DNA of 48,567 bases from Planctomycetales bacterium 71-10 (GCA_001898385.1 MKTT01000127.1:1-48567); one strand, 5' to 3'. Positions 17,223 to 26,500 are shown, numbered from the stretch's first letter. The notes: generated by a model from the letters alone, not told the origin. Translations and numbers: made by a program.

Positions 17223-20072
17223 TCACCCCGCCTCCGGCCGGCCGATCTCCTCGCGGAGCGCCTTCGCCTCGGGATGGTCGGGGTCAACGTCCAGGATCTC
17301 GTCGACGGCCGCCTTCGCGTCGTCCTTGCGGCCGGCGTCGAGGAGGGCGCGGGCGATCTTGAGCCGGATCTCGGCGGGCTTCTTGGGCTTCAACTCCAGC
17401 GCGACGCGGTATTCCGCGACGGCCTCGGCGGGCTTCTTCCCGGCGACGAGGGCGTCGCCGAGCAGCGTGTGCGAGGTCGGGTTGTAGACGTCGACGTACA
17501 GGCACTCGCGGGCCCACTTCTCGGCCTTCTCGGCGTCCTTGGCGGCGAGCCAGCGCTCGGCCAGGGTGACGCGGACGGGGAAGTTGTCGGCGTCGTTGTC
17601 GGCGATCCGGGCCATGTCGGCGAGGAAGGCGTCGGCCTTCTTCTGTCGCAGGTGGACCCGCGCCAGGTTGGCGATCCATTTGGTGTGCTGCGGGTCCCCC
17701 CGGTGGGCGGTCTCGTACAGCTTCTCGGCCTCGTCCAGCCGGTTCGCCTTCAGCAACAGGTCGGCCAGCAGGTCGACGACCCGCTCGTTCGGGTGCTCGG
17801 GGTCGAGGGCCGGTTCGAGCAGCTCGAGCGCCGCGTCGTCGTCGCCGATGGAGGTCAGCAGCCGGGCCTTGACGTAGCTGGCCAGCGGGTGATGCTCCTT
17901 GAGCTTCAGCGCCTTGTCGGCCAGCGGGCGGGCGGCCTTCAGGTCGCGGCGGGCGAAGTGCTCGTAGGCCATCCGGGCGTTGAGGTCGGCGTCCTCGGGG
18001 TTCGCCTTGAGCTGGCGTTCGAGCTGCGAGAATTTCACCTCGTCCTGGGAATCCGCCCGCGCGTCGATGGTCTTCACGACCCCGTCGAGGTGCTCCAGAT
18101 ACCCCTTCTCGAAGTCCTCCTTCGACACGCCGAAGCAGTCGCGGATCGCGGATTCGGTCGTCAGGCCGCGGCGATAGGCGGCGAGCATCTTGATCTGCGC
18201 GTCGTCGCCGAAGCGCTTGGCCATGTATTGCGCGTAGAGTTGCGCCTGGCAATAGGCCATCTGGCGATCGTCGGGCTCGTCGGGGCGGATGAATCCGAGG
18301 TTGATGTTGTCCAGGTTCAGCAGCTTCTTGCGCGAGGGGACGCGCTCCCGCAGCATCTTGTTCCACTCCTGGGGGCGGGGGCTCTGCTCGCTCTCGACGG
18401 CCAGGGCCTCGGTGTACCAGTGGGGGATGTTGAACTCGGTCTGCTGCAAGGTCACGACGTGGGTGAACTCGTGCTTGATGACCCGGGCCCAGTTGTACGG
18501 CTTGTTGATCGTGCGGGTGCTGGCCATCGCCACGACCTTCCCCGTGCAGGCGCCGACCGTGGGGATGAACGGCAGGGCGACGGTCCGGCCGCTGAACCAG
18601 CCGTGGTCCTTCATGATCTCGATCTTCGTCCTCTGCGGCGGCGTGTAGCCGAACATCGCCGTCAGCTCGGGCATGACCGATTCCAGGTATTCCGACATGT
18701 ATTTCGCCAGCAAATCGTCCTGGCCGGGGAGGTAGGTCGTGATGAAGTGCTCGGTGTCGATCGCCTTGTAGGCGCTCATGTGCTTGAGCACCTTCATCAT
18801 GTTGTCGGCGCGGACGTTGAAGGGGTCGGCGGCGAAGGCGGTGTTGAAGAGCGCGGCGGCCTCGTCCTCGCGGCCGATCTGCATGTAGAGCATCCCCAGG
18901 CCGATGGGTACGTCGGCGCGGCCGGGGTCGGCCTGGGCGGCGAGGAGGAACGCGCGCTCGGCCGTGTAATACTTGCGGCGGTCGGCCAGCCGCTCGGCGA
19001 GCGCCGCGTAGAAGTTCGCCGGGCGGGGGTTGTTCGCCAGGGCGGAAAGCTCGGCCGCCGCGGCGCCGACGGGGTCGACGAGGAGCCGGCCCGCGGCGGC
19101 GACGCGCGCCAGCGCGTCCTCGTCGCGGGGGTTGGCGGCGACGGCCTTGTTCGCGGCCTCCAGGGCGTCGGCGAAGCGCTCGTCGGAGATGTTGAGGTCG
19201 GCGATCAGGACGTGCGCCGGGCCGTAGTTCGGGTTCGTCGCCAGGGCGCGCTCGGCCTTCTTTCGGCCGGCGGCCAGGCGGTAGCCCTGCAAGTCGGCCT
19301 GGCCGAGCGTGACGAGGACCTCCGGCGCCAGCGGGTTGAGCTGCGAGGCCCGCGCCAGCTCCTTCGACGCGGCCCGCTCGTTGTAGCCGGCGAGGAACAT
19401 CCGGCCTTCCAGCCACGGGGCCTTCCAGCAGGCGGGGTCGGCCTTCAGCGCGGCCTCGTAGATCTCGTTGATGACGTCGTTGAGGGCCTCGGCCAGCTCC
19501 TCGCCGCGGGCGCTCGCGCGGTAGTAGCGCTCGGCGGCCTGGCCGATCAGGACCAGGACCTCGGCGTCCTCGGCGTATTTCTCGCGGGCCGCGTTGTAGC
19601 GGTCGACGAACCACTGGCACGCGGCGACGGACTTCTCCAGCTCGCCGCGGGCCTCCAGCAGGCGAGCGGCGGTCCAGCGCGCGACGAGGTCGTCGGGGTC
19701 GATCGCCAGGGCGCGAGCGACGGCCGCGTCGGCGTCCTCCCACCGGCCGCGGGAGAAGTGGAGTTCGGCGATCTTCGCGGGGACCTTCGCCGACTTCGGC
19801 CCCTTCGCCTCGGCCGCCTCCAGCAGGGCGACGGCCGCGTCGGCCTCGCCCTGCGCGGCCCTGGCCTCGGCCCGGCCGAGCGCCACGGCGAGGGTCAGCT
19901 CGGGCGAGAGCGCCTTGGGGTCGGCGTCGGCCTTCTCGGCGAGGGCGTCGAACGCCTCCTCGGCCTCGGCGTAGCGGCCCTGTTTCATGAGCCGGCCGGC
20001 CCCGTCCGCGTCGACCGGCCCGCCCGCCTGCGCCACCAGCGCCGCGAGCACGACGAACGTCCCGTAACCCAT
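17223..20072 (-). CDS. exported TPR protein with a gluzincin (peptidase MA-like) metallopeptidase domain
   Basis: This 949-residue protein starts with a short signal peptide (MGYGTFVVLAALVAQAGG). Tetratricopeptide repeats fill residues about 25-425 and again about 690-945. Between them lies a zinc-peptidase domain with H534-E-F-T-H538 and a glutamate 16 residues on (E555 in YTEALA). This is the HExxH...E arrangement of gluzincins such as peptidase MA and M1. The length and TPR-peptidase-TPR order match a planctomycete/δ-proteobacterial group of unknown substrate. AGGAGGAA 6 bases before the ATG at 20072 fixes the start. It is divergent from the cobalamin-riboswitch transcript. It may be a periplasmic protease or scaffold, which is inference. 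Confidence 0.88.
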   Translation of the reverse strand: MGYGTFVVLAALVAQAGGPVDADGAGRLMKQGRYAEAEEAFDALAEKADADPKALSPELTLAVALGRAEARAAQGEADAAVALLEAAEAKGPKSAKVPAKIAELHFSRGRWEDADAAVARALAIDPDDLVARWTAARLLEARGELEKSVAACQWFVDRYNAAREKYAEDAEVLVLIGQAAERYYRASARGEELAEALNDVINEIYEAALKADPACWKAPWLEGRMFLAGYNERAASKELARASQLNPLAPEVLVTLGQADLQGYRLAAGRKKAERALATNPNYGPAHVLIADLNISDERFADALEAANKAVAANPRDEDALARVAAAGRLLVDPVGAAAAELSALANNPRPANFYAALAERLADRRKYYTAERAFLLAAQADPGRADVPIGLGMLYMQIGREDEAAALFNTAFAADPFNVRADNMMKVLKHMSAYKAIDTEHFITTYLPGQDDLLAKYMSEYLESVMPELTAMFGYTPPQRTKIEIMKDHGWFSGRTVALPFIPTVGACTGKVVAMASTRTINKPYNWARVIKHEFTHVVTLQQTEFNIPHWYTEALAVESEQSPRPQEWNKMLRERVPSRKKLLNLDNINLGFIRPDEPDDRQMAYCQAQLYAQYMAKRFGDDAQIKMLAAYRRGLTTESAIRDCFGVSKEDFEKGYLEHLDGVVKTIDARADSQDEVKFSQLERQLKANPEDADLNARMAYEHFARRDLKAARPLADKALKLKEHHPLASYVKARLLTSIGDDDAALELLEPALDPEHPNERVVDLLADLLLKANRLDEAEKLYETAHRGDPQHTKWIANLARVHLRQKKADAFLADMARIADNDADNFPVRVTLAERWLAAKDAEKAEKWARECLYVDVYNPTSHTLLGDALVAGKKPAEAVAEYRVALELKPKKPAEIRLKIARALLDAGRKDDAKAAVDEILDVDPDHPEAKALREEIGRPEAG

Positions 20073-20158
20073 GGCAGATTCCTCCTGCGAGTCGGTCGTT
20101 TCACGTTACCAGAAGGCCGCCGGGGATGCGCCCCCGTCGGCGAATCGGCGGGGCGGGC

Positions 20159-20188
20159 TTGCACGGGCGGGCCTCGGCGTTGTACAGT
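20159..20188 (+). promoter_or_regulatory. promoter of the riboswitch transcript
   Basis: TTGCAC (20159-20164), an 18-bp spacer and TACAGT (20183-20188). The expected start site, about 20195, falls just before the first base of the riboswitch P1 helix at 20198, which supports the assignment. Confidence 0.5.
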
Positions 20189-20197
20189 CCGGCGAAT

Positions 20198-20367
20198 CCG
20201 AATGGGCGTTCGGCCACATATCGCCGAACAGGAAGCCGGTGAAATTCCGGCGCGGGACCGCCGCTGTAAGCGAGGAGGTCCCCGGACGACGTGCCACTGC
20301 GGGCGAGAGCCCGCGGGAAGGCGTTCCGGGGGCCGTCCGACTCGCGAGCCAGAATACGGCCCTTCGG
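20198..20367 (+). promoter_or_regulatory. cobalamin (B12) riboswitch
   Basis: The conserved blocks of a cobalamin riboswitch occur in order. GGAAGCCGGTGAAATTCCGG and the CCGCTGTAA box lie at 20231-20269, GCCACTG at about 20292, GGGAAGGCG at about 20312, and GTCCGACTCGCGAGCCAGAA (the 3' B12 box) at about 20334-20353. Outer strands CCGAATGGGC (20198-20207) and GCCCTTCGG (20359-20367) can pair as P1 with one bulged base. Such riboswitches bind adenosyl- or other cobalamins and switch off uptake or synthesis genes. The next plus-strand gene is the PEP-CTERM surface protein at 20768. Confidence 0.93.
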
Positions 20368-20767
20368 ACACCCAGATGATGCTTCGGCCTCAAGCATCCG
20401 GGGGAAGGCGATAGCCCGTGCGCCCTGCGCGTGGCGTCCCGTCGCCTTTTCGTTCCGCGAGGCCGTCCCCGAAGGCCCCGGAATGGCTCGACTCCAGGAC
20501 GAACCGGCCCCATCCCCCCGGCCCGCGCGCGGCGGGACCGTCGGACCTTCGCGACGCTTCGGCAGGGCGTCGCGCGGGCCGCGGCGACGCCGCGCGCGGA
20601 CCCGGGCGATGGGGACGACTCCGACCTGAGCCGGCCGCGCCGAGGCCCCCGCGGGACGAGCGCCGACGCCCGAACCCCGCCCCGTCGCGAAACCGACGGG
20701 GCGAGGGCGTGGGGATCGTGCGCGCCGAGACGTCCACATAGGTCCGATTCCACGAAAGGGAATGCTC
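20368..20767 (+). other. 400-nt leader between riboswitch and surface-protein gene
   Basis: I see no gene here. Three hairpins could form the expression platform. The first is GATGCTT/AAGCATC with a 7-nt loop (20378-20398), directly after the riboswitch. The second is GGCG/CGCC followed by TTTT (20433-20450), a weak terminator-like signal. The third is a 10-bp perfect stem CGCCCCGTCG/CGACGGGGCG with a 6-nt loop (20678-20703), 64 nt before the start codon. The long leader is unusual. Control by termination or by ribosome access are both possible. Confidence 0.5.
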
Positions 20768-21628
20768 ATGCGCCTCGCGAAACTGCGCCTCCTGCCGGCC
20801 GTCGCCCTCCTCGCCGTCGCCTCCGTCGCCCAGGCCGACCCCGTGCTGTTCGACCCGCAGGTCGGCCAGGCGGGATCGAAGGGGATCAGCAAAGACAGCG
20901 CGCTGTTCCAGGGCTGGGCGACGTCCGTGGTCGACGTCCGGCGCGGCCCCCAGGACATCGCCAACCCCTCGGGCCCGCTCGCCTCGTTCGGCGACCCCTC
21001 CACGGCCCTCGGCTCGCTCAACGACCTGACCTACGGCGTCGTCTCGCTGGGCGACGGCGGCTCGATCACGCTCGGCTTCGACGCCCCGATCGCCGACGGG
21101 GCCGGGGCCGACTTCGCCGTCTTCGAGAACGGCTTCCTCTCCGGCGGCGCCGGCTACGCGTTCCTGGAGCTGGCGTTCGTCGAGGTCTCGACCGACGGCG
21201 TGAACTTCTTCCGCTTCGACGCCACGTCGCTGACGCCGACGGCCACGCAGCTCGGCGGCTTCGCCACGATGGACGCCCGCTACATCAACAACCTGGCCGG
21301 CAAGTACATCTCCGGCTACGGCACCGGCTTCGACCTCGCCGAGCTGGCCGGCCGATCGCCGCTGCTGGACGTCATGGACATCAACTTCGTCCGCATCGTC
21401 GACGTCGTCGGCTCGATCAACCCGGCCTACGGGAGCCAGGACGCGTTCGGCAACATGGTCAACGACCCGTACTCGACGCCGTTCGCGTCGTCGGGCTTCG
21501 ACCTGGCGGGCGTGGGCGTCATCAACTTCGCCTCCCCGTCCGCCGTCCCCGAGCCGGCGAGCCTGGCGACGGCCGCCATCGGCCTGGGCCTCGTCGCCGC
21601 CGTGGCCCGCGCCCGGCGTCGGAGCTGA
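20768..21628 (+). CDS. PEP-CTERM-anchored surface protein under B12-riboswitch control
   Basis: This 286-residue exported protein has a signal peptide ending VASVAQA and a C-terminal PEP-CTERM sorting tail: VPEP motif, hydrophobic helix, then RARRRS. Exosortase would cleave such a tail during export. The body is β-rich and Gly/Asp/Phe-rich, with LGDGGSITLGFD, DFAVFENGF and ELAFVEVSTDGVNFFRFD. I associate these blocks with cell-surface proteins found next to cobalamin riboswitches, but the fold and ligand are not proven. The frame has ATGs at 20762 and 20768. AAAGGG at 20755-20760 is one base from the first and 7 from the second, so 20768 is the better start. A role in binding or scavenging corrinoids is inferred from its regulation. 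Confidence 0.88.
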   Translation: MRLAKLRLLPAVALLAVASVAQADPVLFDPQVGQAGSKGISKDSALFQGWATSVVDVRRGPQDIANPSGPLASFGDPSTALGSLNDLTYGVVSLGDGGSITLGFDAPIADGAGADFAVFENGFLSGGAGYAFLELAFVEVSTDGVNFFRFDATSLTPTATQLGGFATMDARYINNLAGKYISGYGTGFDLAELAGRSPLLDVMDINFVRIVDVVGSINPAYGSQDAFGNMVNDPYSTPFASSGFDLAGVGVINFASPSAVPEPASLATAAIGLGLVAAVARARRRS

Positions 21629-21634
21629 CCCCCT

Positions 21635-21666
21635 GCGCGTCCCCTCCCGCGCGGGAGGGGACGCGC
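21635..21666. terminator. 14-bp stem hairpin between convergent genes
   Basis: GCGCGTCCCCTCCC, a 4-base loop GCGC, then the exact complement. It sits between the PEP-CTERM stop (21628) and the cytochrome stop (21668). It is most likely a bidirectional intrinsic terminator, although no T-run follows. Confidence 0.7.
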
Positions 21667-21667
21667 C

Positions 21668-23020
21668 TCACAGCGTCTTGAGATACTCGATCAGGTCCGT
21701 CCGCTCGGCCTCGCCGAGCTTGTCGCCGAAGGTGTGGCCGCCGACCCCCAGGCCGTAGCGCGAGGCGTCGAAGACGCGCCGAGGATCCTTCGGGTCGGGC
21801 GGCCCTTCGGGGGCCTCCACGAACTTCCAGCCCACGTCGCGCCGGTCGTAGTGCTCGAAGTCGGTGGAGGGGGGCCGGAGGTAGCGGCGGGGGCGGCGGG
21901 GGGAGTCGAGCAACGCCCGCAGCGTCGGCACCGAACCGTTGTGGAGGTACGGGGCGCTCGCCCAGATCCCGACGAGCGGAGGGGCCTGATACCCGCGCTC
22001 GACGGTCGGGTCGACGGGGTGGTCCTCGGCGAACCAGGTCGCGTTGTAATGCTCGACGGCGCGGTCGGAGAGGCCCGCGATCCGCGCGGGGTCGGTCCCG
22101 ATCACGTCGAGCGGGACGACCTCGTTGGGATAATCCACCGTCGCGCCGTAGGTCCCGTGGCAGCTCGCGCACGAGGCTTCGAACACGCTCCGGCCGCGAT
22201 CGGCGGCGGCGCGGTCGATGGGGAAAGGGTACTTCGGGGCCTCGATGCTCCGGATGTAGGCGTGGATGTCGGCGAAGTCCGGCTCCAGCTCGCGGAACTG
22301 CTCGGCCGTCTTCTCGGCGAGCAGGAACTGCATGATCGAGCGGACCGACGCGGCGGGCGTGCGGCCGTCGTAGTACATGGTCCGCTTGTACTTGAGCACC
22401 CACCACGGCGGCGCGTCCAGCTCGGGGAGGTTCGACCCCATCGGCATCGGGAACGTCCGCATCGACAGGTCGGGATTCCTGATGCTCATCAGCGCGACCG
22501 ACATCATCCCCGCGTTGGTCGTCCCGCGCGACGTGTTGAGCACGAACGGGAGCAGAGGGGCGCGACGGCCGTCGGCGCGGAAGAGGTCGGGGAAGAACCC
22601 GGCGTAGTCGACCTGCGTGTTCGGCAGGCCGACGTAGCTCGTCCCGCCGATCGACCCGCCGTGGCAGACCAGGCAATCGACCTGCATCCCGCGCGTCTTG
22701 CCGTCGGCCTTCATCGACCGCTTCAGGCCCATCGGCAGGCCGTCGTTCGGGAACGGGGCGGGGTGGAGGCCGTACCGCCTCGCGAACGCCCGCGCGTAGC
22801 CCTCGGGGTCCCCGTCCGGGTCGGGCGCGGGTTCGCCCCACGCCTTGCCGACCGCCCTGTACGCGGCGTCCGACCACTCCGCCTTCAGGAATTGCCGCCC
22901 CTCCACCAGCCGACGGCCCCGCTCCACGGCCGCCGGGTCGGGGGCGTCGGCCGCACGGGCGACGATCGGGACGAATAGAAGGAGCAGGCCCGCGCCGAGG
23001 CGTTGGATGTCGATTCGCAT
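21668..23020 (-). CDS. periplasmic diheme c-type cytochrome (RoxA/di-heme oxidoreductase-like)
   Basis: This 450-residue exported protein has a signal peptide GLLLLFVPIVARAADA. The ATG at 23020 is chosen over an upstream open stretch that reads as low-complexity Arg/Pro. There are two heme c sites, C116-L-V-C119-H120 and C283-A-S-C286-H287. The C-terminal block YLHNGSVPTLRALLDSP followed by a Tyr-rich segment is typical of the di-heme oxidoreductase/rubber-oxygenase-like cytochrome group. The usual products of that group are peroxidases or oxygenases acting in the periplasm. At 450 residues it is shorter than true rubber oxygenase RoxA. The substrate is unknown. The gene converges on the B12-regulated surface-protein gene and has its own promoter candidate. 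Confidence 0.88.
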   Translation of the reverse strand: MRIDIQRLGAGLLLLFVPIVARAADAPDPAAVERGRRLVEGRQFLKAEWSDAAYRAVGKAWGEPAPDPDGDPEGYARAFARRYGLHPAPFPNDGLPMGLKRSMKADGKTRGMQVDCLVCHGGSIGGTSYVGLPNTQVDYAGFFPDLFRADGRRAPLLPFVLNTSRGTTNAGMMSVALMSIRNPDLSMRTFPMPMGSNLPELDAPPWWVLKYKRTMYYDGRTPAASVRSIMQFLLAEKTAEQFRELEPDFADIHAYIRSIEAPKYPFPIDRAAADRGRSVFEASCASCHGTYGATVDYPNEVVPLDVIGTDPARIAGLSDRAVEHYNATWFAEDHPVDPTVERGYQAPPLVGIWASAPYLHNGSVPTLRALLDSPRRPRRYLRPPSTDFEHYDRRDVGWKFVEAPEGPPDPKDPRRVFDASRYGLGVGGHTFGDKLGEAERTDLIEYLKTL

Positions 23021-23067
23021 GGTCGTCCGTCGATGGGGCCGATCGATGGGTTTCCGTTCACCGGTTG

Positions 23068-23095
23068 ATTCTACACGCGGCCCCCCGTCCGGCAA
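23068..23095 (-). promoter_or_regulatory. promoter of the diheme cytochrome gene
   Basis: On the minus strand TTGCCG (23090-23095), a 16-bp spacer and TAGAAT (23068-23073). The expected start, near 23061, lies about 40 bp upstream of the ATG at 23020. Confidence 0.45.
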
Positions 23096-23118
23096 GAGGC
23101 CCCGTAACCGCCGGCCAT

Positions 23119-23183
23119 GTGCAGAGAAACCTGCACTTCGCGCTGGACGCGGCGGCCCGATGTGCGGTACTGTCTGCACATCG
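23119..23183 (+). promoter_or_regulatory. blaI promoter with two operator dyads
   Basis: Two copies of GTGCRG-N6-CTGCAC lie at 23119-23136 and 23162-23179. Their centres are 43 bp apart, close to four helical turns. The second is embedded in a longer dyad with 8-bp arms CGATGTGC/GCACATCG (23158-23183) that encloses TACTGT (23168-23173). That hexamer makes a plausible -10 with TGGACG (23144-23149, 18-bp spacer). A dimeric BlaI-type repressor bound here would block RNA polymerase. This is most simply autoregulation of the gene at 23200. Confidence 0.6.
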
Positions 23184-23199
23184 AGATGGAGGTCGACCC

Positions 23200-23595
23200 A
23201 TGGCGAGGCTGACGCAGGGCGAATTGAAGGTGATGCGACTCCTGTGGGAGCACGGCGAGATGAAGCCGGCGGAGTTGCAGGCGAGGTATCCGGAGCCGAT
23301 CAAGAACTCGGCGCTGCGGTCCCACCTGGCGACGCTGCTGGAGAAGGGGCACGTCACCCGCCGGCTGGTGGGGAAGGCGTACTTCTACAGGCCGACGACG
23401 CGGAAGCGGTCGGCGTTCCGGACGATGCTGGGCGAGCTGGTCGACGCCTACTGCGGGGGCTCGATCGAGAACCTGGTGATGAACATCATCCGGTCCGAGA
23501 AGCTGAGCGAGGACGACCTGATCGCCCTGCGCCGGCTGGCGGACGCGGAGGGCGAGCCGCCGCCCCCGGCCGGCGGCGGGGGGCGCAAGCGATGA
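23200..23595 (+). CDS. blaI: BlaI/MecI/CopY-family transcriptional repressor
   Basis: This 131-residue protein has the winged helix-turn-helix pattern of the penicillinase-repressor family: LTQGELKVMRLLWEHGEMKP, the recognition helix NSALRSHLATLLEKG, and wing HVTRRLVGKAYFY, then a C-terminal dimerisation helix region. Such repressors bind dyad operators as dimers and are inactivated by proteolysis triggered by a partner M56 membrane peptidase. The partner follows immediately, with ATG overlapping this stop (ATGA). GGAGG 7 bases upstream supports the ATG at 23200. In planctomycetes these pairs are numerous and rarely tied to β-lactam resistance. No β-lactamase is nearby. The gene symbol denotes the family only. 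Confidence 0.92.
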   Translation: MARLTQGELKVMRLLWEHGEMKPAELQARYPEPIKNSALRSHLATLLEKGHVTRRLVGKAYFYRPTTRKRSAFRTMLGELVDAYCGGSIENLVMNIIRSEKLSEDDLIALRRLADAEGEPPPPAGGGGRKR

Positions 23596-26500
23596 TCGGG
23601 CTCGACCGTCTCGCGGAGGCCCCGACGGGCCTGCTGCTCGTCCTGAAGGCGACGGCCGTCCTGGCCGCGGCCTGGCTCGCCCACGGGGCGCTGGCGAGGG
23701 CGAACCCGCGCTGGCGGGTCCTGGCCTGGCGGGGCGCGACGCTCGGCCTGGCCGCCGTGGCCGCGCTGGCCTTCGCGCCGCCTCTCGTGACCTGGCGCGT
23801 GGCCGCGCCGCCGACGACGGTCGAGCCGGCCCCGGCGATCGCGCCGACGCCGATCCCAGGGCCGAGGCCGCCCGCGCGTCCACCGCTCCCCGAGTCGGCG
23901 GAAGCCCCGCCCCTCGCGCCGGCCGCCCATCTCGAGCCGCCTCGCGCCGTCGCCCGCATCGCCTCGCCGACGCCCGCCGCGCCGATCGACCCGGCCGCGA
24001 CGTTGGCCACTGTTTGGCTCGCGGGCGTCGCGGCCGGACTCGCCCGATTCGCGTTCGGCTCCTGGCGGCTGTCCCGGGTCATCCGCCGGGCGGACGAGGC
24101 GTCGGCCTCGGTCCTGGCGGCCTGCCGCGCGACGGTCGAGGGCCTGGGGATCCGGCGTCGCGTGCGGGTCGTCGTCGCGCCGGGGGTCGCCTCGCCCTGC
24201 CTGGCCGGCGTGCTGCGGCCGACGATCCTGCTCCCGGCGGGGATGGGGCTCGACGCGCCGGGGCCCGACCTGGACGCGGTGCTCGTCCACGAGTCGACCC
24301 ACGTCCGCAACGGCGACCTGGCGTGGAACGACGGACTGCACCTGACGACGATCGCGCTGTGGTTCCACCCGCTCGCCTGGCGGCTCCGCGCCGCGCACGC
24401 CTCGGCCTGCGACGCCGTGTGCGACGCCGTGGCCGTCGACCGCCTGGGCGACGTGGCGACCTACGGCCGGGCGCTGGCGCGGCTGGCGCTGCAAGCCTCG
24501 GCCCGGCCGGCCCCCCGCGGCCTGGCGATGGCCCGCGCCTGCGACGTGCGGCGCCGCGTCGAGTCCCTGCATCGCATGGTCCATCGATCCCCGCTCCCCC
24601 GGAGGCTGGTCATGCCCGCGCTCTTGCTCTCGGCCGCCCTCGCCGCCCTCGTCGGCGGCGCCGCCGTCATCCGCGCCCAGGACGAGCCCGCCAAGCCGGC
24701 GGCTCCCCCGAAGCCTGCGCTCATCGTCCGCGTCCTCGACGCCGCCACCGGCGCGCCGCTGGAAGGGGCGGAGGTGGAGTCCTCGTTCTTCGACCCGAAG
24801 GCCGATAAACGAGTGAAGGCGACCGCGACCACGACGGCCGACGGCGTCGTCCGGGTGGAGCACGAGCCGGGCGTCGAGCCGACCGTCCTCTGGTTGATCG
24901 CGCGCAAGCCCGGTTACGTCCCGGGGAGCTTCTACCGCGGGCGAGGGGGATGGGGCGAGCCGTTCCCGATACCCGAGTCGAAGGAGTTTCGGCTCGCCCA
25001 CGGCGTCGAGTTGGGCGGCGTGGTGGTCGACGAGGCCGGTGCGCCGATCGAAGGGGCGACGGTCGAATTGTCGACGGCCTTCGCCGACTCCGACTACCCG
25101 CCGCTCAAGATGACGATTACAAGCCTGAAGACCGACGCCCGGGGCCGGTGGCGATCGGCCGAGGTCCCGGACGCGCTGGGGGACGTCAGCTTGAGCATCA
25201 GCCACCCGGACTATTATCAGGCTGCGGGCGAACATCCGTCCCGGGGCGACCTCCGTCGCGTGCTCACCCGGGGGGAGACCGTGACGGGCCGGGTCGTCGG
25301 CCCCGGCGGCCGGCCGATCGTCGGGGCGAACGTCAAGCTGCGATCCGGATCATCCTCGGCGGGGATCGCGGACGCGAAGACGGACGCCGACGGCCGGTTC
25401 GCGCTCCTGCACGCGAGGCCGGGCGAGTTCCACGTCATGGCCGAGGCCGACGGCTTCGCGCCGGCCTTCCGGGACGTGCAGGTGAAACGGGGCGGCGGTG
25501 CGGACGCTGGCGAGGTCGCGATGGAACCGGGCGCGACGCTCCGCGTGCGGGTCGTCGACGCCGAGGGCCGGCCGCTGTCCGACGCACGATTCTCCCCGTC
25601 TCTCGTGCGCGGACGGGAATGGGGCTCGTCGTTCCGGGCGAAGACCGACGCCGAGGGCCGCGCCGCCTGGAAGGACGCCCCTCCGGGCGAGACGACCTAT
25701 ACGTTCTCGTGTCGGGACATGATGACCATCCGAACGCCGCTGACGCCGGGCGACGAGGAGCGCGTGATCGTGATGCACCCGCCCCTGGTCGTCTCCGGGG
25801 CCGTGGTCGACGCCGTCACGAAGCGGCCGATCCCGAAGTTCCGCGTCGAGTACGGGGTGATCGGGGAGGGGAGGGATAGGCCGTCCTGGCAACCCGACGT
25901 GAAGGACGCCGCCGACGGCCGATACTCGCTGACCTTCGAATTCCCCCAGGTCTACACGATCCGGATCACGGCCCGCGGCTACAAGACGGCCGAGTCTCCC
26001 GGATTCCACGTCGACGACCCGGGCGCGGCGACTCGGGACTTCGCGCTGGAGCCGCGGCCGTGGCTGGAAGGCGTCGTGCGACGTCCCGACGGCCGTCCCG
26101 ACCTCAAGGCGCAGGTCGCCCTGCTGACGCCCCGCGCCTCCGCCGCGCTCGCCGGGGCGGCGTTCGCCAAATACCAAACCGCCTCCTTCCTCGCCGTCGA
26201 CGCCGACGGCCGCTACGCCTTCCCGCGGCCCGAGCCGCCGTTCCTGCTGGCCGCGGTCTCCGAGGCGGGATATGTCGAGGCGAAGCCCGAGGACGTCGCG
26301 AAGGTGGCCGACCTCCAACTCCGGCCCTGGGCGCGGATCGAGGGGACCGTCCGGGTCGGCGAGAAGCCGGGCGCGGGCGAGTGGGTCGAGTTCCTCGCAG
26401 ACCGCCGGCCGCTCCGGGCCTCATCCTCGGCCTCGGATCTTTGGGTCTCCAGCCGCGACCGAGTCCAGGCCGACGCCCAAGGTCGCTTCGCGCTCGACCG

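Noticed and set aside
20371..20450. Possible second cobalamin aptamer, because GGGGAAGGCG recurs after the first
   Set aside because: Only that one short block repeats. The other B12 boxes are absent, so it is treated as leader sequence.
20431..21681. Alternative plus-strand frame running across the PEP-CTERM gene
   Set aside because: Product is Arg/Pro-rich and lacks the signal peptide, VPEP tail and codon bias of the true frame.
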